Notes under the pieces: model-generated
Database searches by the model: none
Told to the model about the DNA's origin: nothing
Seen by the model: only the letters and a program-made list of their open reading frames with translations
Source of the DNA: Ensifer adhaerens
Lineage (GTDB): Bacteria > Pseudomonadota > Alphaproteobacteria > Rhizobiales > Rhizobiaceae
Length of the DNA: 64,000 nt
Direction of reading: 5' to 3'
Assembly: GCF_001270265.1 (NCBI RefSeq)
Contig: NZ_LGAP01000014.1
Span: 62,001-126,000, forward strand
Made by a program: the position numbers and the translations under genes
In this document: positions 25,000 through 32,431 of the stretch, piece after piece
How the letters are laid out: the number at the start of each line of letters is the position of its first letter
Numbering within the stretch: the first letter of the stretch is position 1

Positions 25000-25884
25000 T
25001 CAGACGAGACGGCTTCTTTTCCAAAGCGCCGGTGTCGTTCCGACCGCCTTGCGGAAGACGCGGGTGAAATGTGCCTGGTCCGAGAAGCCGGTTTCGGCAG
25101 CGATCGCGGTCAGGGACGCTTCATTCTTCAATAGCAGATGCTTTGCCCGCTCTATCCGGGCGTTCGTCTGCCATTGATGCGGCGCCACGCCCGTCGATGC
25201 CTTGAAGGCGTGGCTGAAATGGGACTGCGAAAGCCCGGCCAGGCTCGCCAGTTCCTCAAGCCGGATGTTGCGAACGCTGTTTTCCTCGATGTACTCCACC
25301 GCCCGACGCAGCTGCCAGGACGCGAGCTGGCTGCGCTTGCGCGTGCTTGCACGGTTGAGCTTCATCAGATCGATGAACAGCGCAAGCGTCAGGCCGTCGC
25401 CATAGAGATCGTGGAGAGGCTCAGGATTGAGGCATTCCGAGGCGATCAGCCGGGCGAGCTGGAGAAACCGCTCGTCGTGGAACATCAGCCGTGGCACGTC
25501 GCACCGGTCAGCGTCGAGATCCTCCATCAGCCGGCGGCTGAGGATGTCGATGTTGAAGTGCAGATCGAGATGACGGATATATTTGACATCGACCACATCC
25601 GCCCAGATCTCCATGCCGGCCGGGATGTAGGAGATCGCCTGTTCCCGGTAATTCTGGACCGTGCCGTTTCCCTGTGAAGAGAGCTTGACGTTGCAGCTGC
25701 TTCCGCCCTGCGCATCGAGAACGATGAACATCCGCGGATCATTCGAGACGTAGTAGCCGCCGGCACGCGGGTCGCACTCGACATCCCACACATCGGCAAT
25801 GATCCCGTTCCACTCCCGGCGGTGCAACTCGCCCAGGATCTTGAAACCGGCAATCTTGTTCTGCATCCGCGGCTGAAACGTCAT
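25000..25884 (-). CDS. AraC-family transcriptional regulator of the siderophore locus
   Basis: Regulator of about 294 residues. The C-terminal 100 residues form a double helix-turn-helix: first helix unit NIRLEELASLAGLSQSHFSHAF, second unit SLTAIAAETGFSDQAHFTRVF (described by position: about residues 205-275). The N-terminal part is a ligand-sensing domain of unassigned type. The start is uncertain: ATG 25884 has no good Shine-Dalgarno, while a TTG at 25941 would extend it. Next to a TonB receptor, such regulators commonly sense the cognate ferric siderophore, as PchR, YbtA and RhrA do; that role is inference. Confidence 0.83.
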   Translation of the reverse strand: MTFQPRMQNKIAGFKILGELHRREWNGIIADVWDVECDPRAGGYYVSNDPRMFIVLDAQGGSSCNVKLSSQGNGTVQNYREQAISYIPAGMEIWADVVDVKYIRHLDLHFNIDILSRRLMEDLDADRCDVPRLMFHDERFLQLARLIASECLNPEPLHDLYGDGLTLALFIDLMKLNRASTRKRSQLASWQLRRAVEYIEENSVRNIRLEELASLAGLSQSHFSHAFKASTGVAPHQWQTNARIERAKHLLLKNEASLTAIAAETGFSDQAHFTRVFRKAVGTTPALWKRSRLV

Positions 25885-26019
25885 TATCGCTTTGTCCGTC
25901 TTCGGGACGGCCTGTCTTCCGGACTTTATTCCTTCCTTCAATACTCATCTTTAAACCGCAACGGAAGTCCCCCGCCGTTGCTTTCGGAAAAGGCGCCACC
26001 AAGCGGTCCTGACGTGAAA

Positions 26020-26039
26020 AATCGCGCCGCGGCGCGATT
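26020..26039. terminator. 20-bp perfect palindrome, possible terminator
   Basis: AATCGCGCCGCGGCGCGATT reads the same on both strands. On the minus strand it is followed by TTTC, as in an intrinsic terminator, but no minus-strand gene ends just upstream of it. It lies between the AraC gene start and the small gene at 26134. It may be a terminator left from an earlier gene order or a regulator site. Confidence 0.4.
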
Positions 26040-26133
26040 ATTTCTGGGATTCCACATCAAAGGATCACGCGGACGGTCCCCTGTGCGGTCGATATGGTTA
26101 TAAGGCTTCACTCGAACAGATCAGGAGCCTGCC

Positions 26134-26340
26134 ATGGAAACCGTCGAAATCGCAGACCGCAGCGAATTTGCCCTTTGGGCAATCCAGCGCGCGCAGGAAA
26201 TCGTCGTGACCGAAGGCGCGTCTTTCGCCATGGCGGCGCGCGACATGGACGACACTGCCTTAAGTGCCGCAGCCGCAACCCTCGGCAAAGCCATCAGCGA
26301 GGCCATGCTCGAAGTGTTTGACGGCCTCGTTTCGGACTGA
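26134..26340 (+). CDS. Small acidic helical protein of unknown function
   Basis: A 68-residue protein that I do not recognise. AGGAG lies 7 nt before ATG 26134, and a strong hairpin terminator follows at 26354-26378, so it looks like a real single-gene unit. It is acidic and alanine-rich, with no signal peptide, cysteines or membrane segment, and is predicted to be mainly alpha-helical (two long helices, about 8-40 and 42-65). It lies between the siderophore regulator and the metallo-beta-lactamase gene, with no clear link to either. Confidence 0.65.
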   Translation: METVEIADRSEFALWAIQRAQEIVVTEGASFAMAARDMDDTALSAAAATLGKAISEAMLEVFDGLVSD

Positions 26341-26353
26341 GCCGCCAAAGGCA

Positions 26354-26378
26354 ACGGGCCACGCAAAGTGCGGCCCGT
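26354..26378. terminator. Bidirectional hairpin terminator
   Basis: ACGGGCC (26354-26360) pairs with GGCCCGT (26372-26378) over an 11-nt loop, between the convergent small gene ending at 26340 and the lactamase gene ending at 26384. It is followed by a pyrimidine-rich stretch on the plus strand. Confidence 0.6.
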
Positions 26379-26383
26379 CTCTC

Positions 26384-27244
26384 TCATTGTCTCGCCTTCT
26401 GCCTTGCAAGCTCCTTCTTGAAGGCGGCGCGGGATTTTTCGACGATCTGGCTGAGCAGATCCGGATCGATGAAAGCAACTTTCTCGCCTGCGTCCCGCCG
26501 CGCGGCCCGGCCGAGAACATCGGCAAATTCCGGATGAGCCGGCAGCACCACATCCGCCTTCATAGCCGCCAGCCGATCGAAACTCGTCTCGAAGTCGGCA
26601 ACGATGCCGGGATAGCGCCTGTTGCCGAAGAGCTTGTTGCCGGCGACGGTGACGCTGCAGGGAAAGACCACCTTGAGCGCGCGTCCGGCCTCGGTCACCG
26701 ATGTTGACCAGGTGGTGCAGCCGGGCGTGTGGCCGGGCGTCAGCGTCGCCTTCAGGCTGACGTCTCCAAGTGCCACGACTTCGCCGTCGGCAAGCACATG
26801 GTCGACCTTGACCGCCGGAAACGTCCCGCGCTTATAGGTGGTCTCGCCGTCGTGCAGGCCGTTTTCCAGCGCCCAACGATCCGCGGCGATCGCATAGAGC
26901 TTGGCGCCGCTGTCGCGCTTGATTTGCGCAACGCCGGCGACATGATCGAAATGCGCATGGCTGGTGACGATGATCTTGATATCGGAGAGCTTGAAGCCGA
27001 GCGCCGTGATATTGCTCTCGACTAGGAATGCGGTGCTCTTCAGCGTTCCGTCGAGCAGAATGGCCTGTTTGCCTGATGTGATGAGATAGGCCGCCAGCCC
27101 CTTGGTGCCGACGTAATAGATATTACCGACGACGCGAAATGGCTTCGTCGGCTGCGACCAATCGGCATTGTCGGCTATCGCCGCACTCGCCAGGCATACC
27201 GTCGTGATCGCCGTCGCCAGGGCGCACCGTATCAACTTTCTCAT
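26384..27244 (-). CDS. Subclass B3 metallo-beta-lactamase
   Basis: Zinc hydrolase expected to open beta-lactam rings in the periplasm. From ATG 27244 (GGAGG Shine-Dalgarno 5 nt upstream) the product is 286 residues with a Sec signal peptide (about 1-24, ending AAIAD). Zinc ligands are visible: H96-A-H98-F-D100-H101, H172 in PGHTPGCTTW, and H237 in LPAHPEF. The PCSVTVAGNKLF block is typical of subclass B3. The frame runs back to 27361, but no signal would then be exposed. It lies divergent from a deacetylase gene and carries, 73-112 nt upstream, the 40-nt element also found beside ampR. Whether it is active on clinical beta-lactams is unknown. Confidence 0.88.
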   Translation of the reverse strand: MRKLIRCALATAITTVCLASAAIADNADWSQPTKPFRVVGNIYYVGTKGLAAYLITSGKQAILLDGTLKSTAFLVESNITALGFKLSDIKIIVTSHAHFDHVAGVAQIKRDSGAKLYAIAADRWALENGLHDGETTYKRGTFPAVKVDHVLADGEVVALGDVSLKATLTPGHTPGCTTWSTSVTEAGRALKVVFPCSVTVAGNKLFGNRRYPGIVADFETSFDRLAAMKADVVLPAHPEFADVLGRAARRDAGEKVAFIDPDLLSQIVEKSRAAFKKELARQKARQ

Positions 27245-27316
27245 ACCAGCCTCCGCATCTCGAATTGACGCTTCACGAACCTCGGATGCGTCTTGCCTAA
27301 GCAGCTGTGACACCGT

Positions 27317-27356
27317 CGGCAAACGACGATAATTTGCAGCAGTCATTAGAATAATT
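27317..27356 (-). promoter_or_regulatory. Candidate AmpR site upstream of the metallo-beta-lactamase gene
   Basis: On the minus strand this 40-nt element reads AATT, 3 nt, CTAATG, then CTGCAAAT four bases later, and closes with TTTGCCG. Aligned without gaps to 29534-29573 on the plus strand, 31 of 40 positions are identical. A T-N11-A arrangement typical of LysR-family boxes (element positions 12 and 24) is conserved. It points toward the lactamase gene and ends 73 nt before its start codon, a normal distance for a LysR activator site; TTTGCCG could include the -35 box. Within it and just beyond, ATAATTTGCA is repeated 22 nt apart (27329-27338 and 27351-27360). Confidence 0.55.
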
Positions 27357-27508
27357 TGCATTTCGAGCGGCAGGCAATCTACCCGGCATCAACGGAGACC
27401 ACGGTCTTCCGCGCGACATGACAGCGGCGAGAAAATCTCGCCCATGCAATGCTCCAGCAACCCTTGCGTACGAGGGTCGTTCTCATTTCCATTCGCAGAA
27501 GAGGGACG

Positions 27509-28558
27509 ATGGTGAAGGAAACCGGACTTCACTGCGCCTGCAGCACGCGGCAGAACTTGGCAGGGATATGCGCACGAACGGCCGGCACAATCAGGCGCTG
27601 CATACCGCTTGCTTTCACGCCTTGGATTGCGCTCGTTTTCTTCCTGATCGACGCTCATGCTGAAACCGGCGGCGTCACCCGGGAGAAATCCGTCGCCATC
27701 ACATTCGACGACCTGCCCCACGCCAATGCCGGCGACGACGGAGCGGATCAGCCTTCAGCCCAAAGCATCCAGGATGCGAACGCCCGCATTCTTGCCGCCC
27801 TTGGGGATCACAAGGCACCGGCAATCGGCTTTGTCGTGGAAAGCAAGGCGCGCGCCGTCGGACCGGTTGCAAAGGACATCCTGAAGGATTGGACCGGACC
27901 GCGACTGACGCTCGGCAATCATACCTTTTCGCACGCGGACACCAATACGCTCGACATCGCCGGCATCAAGCGCGAGATCGTTGATGGCGAGAAGACGACG
28001 AGGCGAACACTCAAGGCCGCAGGCAAGGATCTGCGTTTCCTGCGCTTCCCCTATAACCACACCGTCGATACGCCGGAAAAACAGAAGGCGATTGCGGCCC
28101 TTGCGGCGAAGCTTGGTTATACGATTGCCGCCTCCACCATCGACACCTCGAACGATGTCTTCGATCGCGCCTATGAGCGCGCCCTTGCCGAGAATGACAC
28201 GGAAGCCGCCCACCGCATCAGGACGGCCTATCTGATGCACACCCAGCAACAGATCGCCTACTACGCCGATCTCAACGAGCAGGTGCTTGGCTACGAACCG
28301 CCGGCCATCATGTTGCTGCATGTCAACCGGCTGAATGCGGACGCCATCAAGGGGATCCTGTCGCTGTTCGAAGAAAGCGGCCCCGGCTTCATTACGCTCG
28401 AAAAGGCGCAGGCCGATGCCGCCTATCGACGGCCGCTCTCCTATACGACGAAATACGGCCCGATGTGGGGCTATCGCTGGGCGAAGGACAGGAGCGTGCG
28501 TATCGACGGCAGCCTGGAAAGAGAGCCGCCGGAATGGATCGTCAGCTACGGAGAATAG
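27509..28558 (+). CDS. Polysaccharide deacetylase-family protein (NodB homology)
   Basis: Metal-dependent carbohydrate esterase family 4-like protein of about 349 residues. Catalytic elements visible are TFDDLPH (the Asp-Asp pair), the metal-binding GNHTFSH (His-x3-His) and LRFPYNH (arginine/proline motif). A hydrophobic segment ending in DAHAET (about residues 32-53) looks like a late signal peptide or anchor, so the domain is probably periplasmic or exported; the N-terminal extension before it is unusual and the start (ATG 27509 or GTG 27512) is uncertain. Peptidoglycan or exopolysaccharide N-deacetylation is plausible. It diverges from the lactamase gene and converges with ampR. Confidence 0.8.
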   Translation: MVKETGLHCACSTRQNLAGICARTAGTIRRCIPLAFTPWIALVFFLIDAHAETGGVTREKSVAITFDDLPHANAGDDGADQPSAQSIQDANARILAALGDHKAPAIGFVVESKARAVGPVAKDILKDWTGPRLTLGNHTFSHADTNTLDIAGIKREIVDGEKTTRRTLKAAGKDLRFLRFPYNHTVDTPEKQKAIAALAAKLGYTIAASTIDTSNDVFDRAYERALAENDTEAAHRIRTAYLMHTQQQIAYYADLNEQVLGYEPPAIMLLHVNRLNADAIKGILSLFEESGPGFITLEKAQADAAYRRPLSYTTKYGPMWGYRWAKDRSVRIDGSLEREPPEWIVSYGE

Positions 28559-28606
28559 TCGTGCGCCGACCGCTGGCGACACTGTCCCTCGCCGACGCAG
28601 TGCAGC

Positions 28607-29524
28607 CTATGCCGAGTTGCTCGCCTCCGGCTCATGCAATTGAGCAGAGCTGTCTTCCTTCGCCGCCATCAGCCAATCGTGGAAGGCAGACATCGCCAGC
28701 GTCGGCGCGCGCGACTTCAACCGCGTCAGCCAGTAGCTCCCCATCGAGGTATAGACGTCGAACGGCTGGCGTACCGTGCCGTTTGACAGTAGCCGGGAAA
28801 ACATCAACGGAGGGGCCAGAGCAACGCCGATGCCCTGGGCGGCCGCCTCCATCATGGCGAGCGACGAATCGAAGACGACGCCCTTGAGAAGCGGCGCCGG
28901 ATAGGTGATGCCGGCGGCGGCGAACCAGTTGACCCATTCATCCGCCCGGTAGGACCTGAGCAGCGTCTGGCTCAGAAGATCGGCGGGACGGCGCAGCGTA
29001 TCGGCAATCTCAGGAACGCACAGGACCGAAAGCGGCGCCTCGAACAGCCGCGTCGCCTCGATGTTGTGCCAGGAGCCGCTGCCGAAGCGAACGGCGTAGT
29101 CGAGCCCTTCAGCAGCCATGTCGACACGGTTGTTGTTCGTCGACAGCCGGACATCGATGAAGGGGTATTTTTCCTGAAAATCCGCAAGGCGGGGCAACAG
29201 CCAGCCGACAGCAAAGGTGCCGACGGCACCGATCATCAAGACCTCCCTGAGATGGCCGCCCTCGAACCGCTCGAGCATATCGGCCATGCGATCAAAGGAA
29301 TCCTGCAGCACCGGCAGCAACGCCTCGCCCTCGGCGGTGATCATCAGGCCGCGCGGCAGGCGCTTGAACAGCGTCACGGTCAGCCGGCTCTCCAGCAACT
29401 TGACCTGGTGGCTGACAGCAGCCTGCGTCACGCACAGTTCGATCGCCGCGCGGGTAAAGCTCAGATGTCGTGCGGATGCCTCGAAGGCACGAAGCGCATT
29501 GAGAGGGAGATATGGTCTGACCAT
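28607..29524 (-). CDS. ampR: AmpR-type LysR regulator
   Basis: Regulator of 305 residues that senses cell-wall fragments in known members (repressor with UDP-MurNAc-pentapeptide, activator with anhydro-muropeptides). The winged helix-turn-helix begins RPYLPLNALRAFEASARHL, and many blocks of enterobacterial AmpR are recognisable: SFTRAAIELCVTQAAVSHQ, LPVLQDSFDRMADMLERF, AVGTFAVGWLLPRL, STNNNRVDMAAEGLDYAVR, LLRSYRADEW and GSYWLTRL. No class C beta-lactamase gene is adjacent. Instead, genes for a B3 metallo-beta-lactamase and two penicillin-binding proteins lie nearby, both sharing the element described at 29534-29573. The start is ATG 29524. Confidence 0.88.
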   Translation of the reverse strand: MVRPYLPLNALRAFEASARHLSFTRAAIELCVTQAAVSHQVKLLESRLTVTLFKRLPRGLMITAEGEALLPVLQDSFDRMADMLERFEGGHLREVLMIGAVGTFAVGWLLPRLADFQEKYPFIDVRLSTNNNRVDMAAEGLDYAVRFGSGSWHNIEATRLFEAPLSVLCVPEIADTLRRPADLLSQTLLRSYRADEWVNWFAAAGITYPAPLLKGVVFDSSLAMMEAAAQGIGVALAPPLMFSRLLSNGTVRQPFDVYTSMGSYWLTRLKSRAPTLAMSAFHDWLMAAKEDSSAQLHEPEASNSA

Positions 29525-29533
29525 GGATGCCCT

Positions 29534-29573
29534 AATTCAGCTAATGGGTCCTGCAAATAAACGTGGTTTGCCG
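29534..29573 (+). promoter_or_regulatory. Candidate AmpR site between ampR and the PBP operon
   Basis: It starts 10 nt upstream of the ampR ATG and is oriented away from it, toward the penicillin-binding-protein genes. It is identical to the lactamase-side element (27317-27356, minus) at 31 of 40 positions, including AATT, CTAATG, CTGCAAAT and GTTTGCCG blocks at the same spacing. AmpR sites in enterobacteria are likewise placed between ampR and its divergent target and repress ampR itself. The regulator assignment is inferred. Confidence 0.55.
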
Positions 29574-29690
29574 CGGCAGTACAACCGCTTTACGGTGAAC
29601 TCACGTCGGCACCCCGTTTCGTCGGGGCGTGTCCGCCAACGCATAGAGGATCTGGCTCCTCAAACATACGTCTCCGTGGAGGATCCAACC

Positions 29691-29708
29691 ATGTGTCGTC
29701 TCGACTGA
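29691..29708 (+). CDS. Possible five-residue leader peptide (MCRLD)
   Basis: ATG 29691 is followed by four codons and a TGA. GGAGG (29678-29682) lies 8 nt upstream, an ideal ribosome-binding site for such a tiny frame. A 43-bp stem-loop sequence starts 42 nt downstream. The arrangement resembles a leader peptide with attenuator, or it could be chance within a repeated element. Confidence 0.3.
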   Translation: MCRLD

Positions 29709-29750
29709 ACGCCCATAGGCACGTGCCCCACAAATTTCGCACCGCCATAT

Positions 29751-29793
29751 CTGTGACCACCGCAGCCGCGAGCCGCGGCTGCGGTGGTCACAG
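29751..29793. repeat. 43-bp near-perfect palindrome (20-bp arms, 3-nt loop)
   Basis: The arm 29751-29770 (beginning CTGTGACCACC) is perfectly complementary to 29774-29793, around the loop AGC. Outside it, TTTCGC (about 29735-29740) and GCGAAA (about 29803-29808) extend the symmetry imperfectly. No T-run follows, so it is not a classical terminator. Palindromic intergenic repeats of the RIME or REP kind in rhizobia are a possible class. Confidence 0.7.
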
Positions 29794-29976
29794 CCTTTGG
29801 TGGCGAAACGGAGGCGACAGATTGCCCCTGGCTGCATAGACGAAACATCAGGCGCCTGAGCCTGCTCCGCTACCGCGCATCGCCTTCACGCAACAGACCA
29901 TGCATGTCAGCCGCTCCCATCGGGATCGGATGGCGAAGCCGTGTCGTTCGAACCTCGAAAGTCCCCGACATCCATT

Positions 29977-32430
29977 ATGAAGCTCATCGCAAACCTGCTC
30001 GCGACCCTGATCAACCTCGCCACGCTTCTCGGCGTCGCACTGGCATTCTGTGCTGCGGCCCTGACACGAGACCTGCCGGATCATCGGGCGTTGGCAAACT
30101 GGGAGCCGGCGGTCACCACCCGGCTTTACGCCGGTGACGGCGCCATGATCGCGCAATATGCGCGGGAACGCCGGCTGTTCCTGCCGATCGGCGCCATGCC
30201 TGCCCGGCTCAAGCAGGCATTCCTTTCGGCCGAGGACAAGAACTTCTACCTTCATCCCGGCATCGACCTGACGAGCCTTGCCACTGCGCTCTGGTCGAAC
30301 CTTGCCAATTACGGCTCGGGTCGACGGATGATCGGCGGCTCGACGATCACGCAGCAGATCGCCAAGAACTTCCTTTTGTCGTCAGACCGCACGGTGGAGC
30401 GCAAGCTGCGCGAAGCGATCCTGTCGATCCGCATCGATCAGACCTATTCTAAGGACCGGATTCTCGAACTCTATCTCAACGACATCTATCTGGGTCTCGG
30501 CGCCTATGGCGTCGCACAGGCGGCCCTCACCTATTTCGACAAGCCGGTCGGTCAGTTGACGGTGGCCGAAGCCGCCTACCTCGCCGCTCTGCCGAAGGCT
30601 CCGAACAATTATGACCCGTACCGGCATCCGGACCGGGCCGTCGCCCGGCGCGACTGGGTCATCGAACAGATGCGCCGCAACGGCGTCATCGATACCGACG
30701 TTGCGGCGGCAGCGACCGCCTCGCCGCTCGGCACCAAGCCGAAACGACAGGAGACATCCGCCGACAAGACGGACTATTTCACCGAGGATGTGCGCCGCCA
30801 GCTCGGCACCCGCTATGGCGAGTTAGCGCTCTATACCGCCGGGCTTTCGGTGCGCACGACGCTCGATCCGCGGCTGCAACAGGCGGCCATGCAGGCGTTG
30901 CGAAAGGGCCTCGTCGCCTACGATCAGGCGAAGGGATATAGAGGCCCGCTCACCCGCCTGCCCTCCCTTGGTGGATGGCGCCAAGCGCTCGCCAAGCGCC
31001 AGCCGCTCGCGGACGTGCCGGAATGGCAGCTCGCCGTCGTCCTCTCTGCAGCCAAGGATACAGCCGAACTCGGTCTCAGGCCGGTCGTGACCGGTGCCTC
31101 GACAGCCGACGCACCCACGGTCACGATCGACCGCAACGACACAGCCTGGGCTTTGTGCCGGCTCACCGAAGGCAAGCGCCGTTGCGGCTCTTCCCTCGAC
31201 GGCATGCTGTCACCGGGCGATGTCGTCTATGTTGAGAAGTTGGAGGCCGGCCATGTCCTGCGCCAGCCGCCCCAGGTGCAGGGAGCGCTGGTCTCGATGG
31301 ACCCGAACACCGGACGGGTGCTTGCGGTCGCCGGCGGCTTTTCCTACGCGCAATCCGAGTTCAACCGCGCGACCCAAGCCTACCGGCAGCCCGGCTCGTC
31401 GTTCAAGCCGTTCGTCTACGCCGCAGCCCTCGATACCGGATATGCGCCGACCACGCTTGTCATGGACGCGCCGATCGCCATTCCTGATGGTACCGGCAAG
31501 ACATGGCGGCCGAAGAACTACGACGGACGCTTCAGCGGCCCCTCGACCCTGCGCACGGGGCTTGAAAACAGCCGCAATCTGATGACGGTCCGCCTTGCCC
31601 GCCATCTGGGCATGGATCTTGTTGCCGACTACGGCAAGCGCTTCGGCATCTACGACGAGCTTCGCACTTACCTGCCGATGGCGCTCGGCGCCGGTGAAAC
31701 GACCCTGCTCCGGCTCGTTTCCGCCTATGCCGTCATCGCCAACGGCGGCAAGGCCATCACCCCGTCGATGATCGACCGCGTCCAGGATCGATACGGCCGG
31801 ACGATCTACCGACAGGACAGCCGCCAGTGTGCGGACTGCAACGCGCTCGCCTGGGAAAACCAGGAAGAGCCGGTGCTTGCCGACAACCGGGATTATGTGC
31901 TCGACCCGATGACCGCATTCCAGATCACCGCGATGATGCGCGGCGTGGTGGAACGAGGCACCGCCAGAAATGTCGCAACACTCGGCGTCCCGATCGCCGG
32001 CAAGACCGGAACGACCAACGATGAGAAGGACGTCTGGTTCGTGGGCTTCACCCCCAACATCGTCACGGGCGTTTTTCTCGGTTACGACACGCCAAAACCG
32101 ATGGGTTACGGCGAAACCGGCGGCGGGTTGGCGGCACCGATCTTCATCGACTTCATGAAGGTCGCGCTTCAGGGAAAGCCCGCGGCCGAGTTTCACCCGC
32201 CGCCCGGCATGGTTTTCCAGACGGTCGATAAAAAGACGGGCCGGGTGGCTGAGGACGGCGCACCAGGCGCCATCGTCGAGGCCTTCAAGCCGGGGACCGG
32301 TCCCTGCGAGGGCAATTGTACCGTCATCGACGATAACGAGATGGCCGAGTTGCCGGCCGGCGAGGCGGACAAGGGCCTGACACCTCAACTGCGGCAGAAG
32401 CTGCTCAGCAATACCGGCGGGCTCTACTGA
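29977..32430 (+). CDS. Bifunctional class A penicillin-binding protein (PBP1 type)
   Basis: Peptidoglycan glycosyltransferase/transpeptidase of about 817 residues anchored by an N-terminal helix (about 4-28). The GT51 domain shows the catalytic glutamate E86 in LSAEDKNFY and the GGSTITQQIAKNFLL motif. The transpeptidase domain has SSFK with the nucleophile at about S474, and KTGTT in AGKTGTTNDEKDVWF. It ends in a short C-terminal extension with a CEGNC cysteine pair. Start ATG 29977 (MKLIANLL) is preferred; GTG 29941 would add 12 residues. The next gene, another PBP, starts 1 nt after the stop. The position opposite ampR suggests induction by wall damage or beta-lactams. Confidence 0.88.
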   Translation: MKLIANLLATLINLATLLGVALAFCAAALTRDLPDHRALANWEPAVTTRLYAGDGAMIAQYARERRLFLPIGAMPARLKQAFLSAEDKNFYLHPGIDLTSLATALWSNLANYGSGRRMIGGSTITQQIAKNFLLSSDRTVERKLREAILSIRIDQTYSKDRILELYLNDIYLGLGAYGVAQAALTYFDKPVGQLTVAEAAYLAALPKAPNNYDPYRHPDRAVARRDWVIEQMRRNGVIDTDVAAAATASPLGTKPKRQETSADKTDYFTEDVRRQLGTRYGELALYTAGLSVRTTLDPRLQQAAMQALRKGLVAYDQAKGYRGPLTRLPSLGGWRQALAKRQPLADVPEWQLAVVLSAAKDTAELGLRPVVTGASTADAPTVTIDRNDTAWALCRLTEGKRRCGSSLDGMLSPGDVVYVEKLEAGHVLRQPPQVQGALVSMDPNTGRVLAVAGGFSYAQSEFNRATQAYRQPGSSFKPFVYAAALDTGYAPTTLVMDAPIAIPDGTGKTWRPKNYDGRFSGPSTLRTGLENSRNLMTVRLARHLGMDLVADYGKRFGIYDELRTYLPMALGAGETTLLRLVSAYAVIANGGKAITPSMIDRVQDRYGRTIYRQDSRQCADCNALAWENQEEPVLADNRDYVLDPMTAFQITAMMRGVVERGTARNVATLGVPIAGKTGTTNDEKDVWFVGFTPNIVTGVFLGYDTPKPMGYGETGGGLAAPIFIDFMKVALQGKPAAEFHPPPGMVFQTVDKKTGRVAEDGAPGAIVEAFKPGTGPCEGNCTVIDDNEMAELPAGEADKGLTPQLRQKLLSNTGGLY

Positions 32431-32431
32431 A

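Larger units (their letters stand above)
29525..29976. other. Intergenic region between ampR and the penicillin-binding-protein operon
   Basis: This 452-nt spacer between divergent genes is longer than usual for the window. From left to right it holds a candidate AmpR element (29534-29573), a weak hairpin (CCCCG/CGGGG, about 29614-29629), a five-codon reading frame with an ideal Shine-Dalgarno (29691-29708), and a very strong 43-bp stem-loop sequence (29751-29793) flanked by TTTCGC and GCGAAA. A repeated intergenic element or a regulatory leader are both possible. Confidence 0.5.

Noticed and set aside
29601-29837. Minus-strand 78-codon frame across the large palindrome between ampR and the PBP genes
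   Set aside because: It runs through the stem-loop, which forces repetitive codons; no ribosome site precedes it. It may simply reflect a repeat element.
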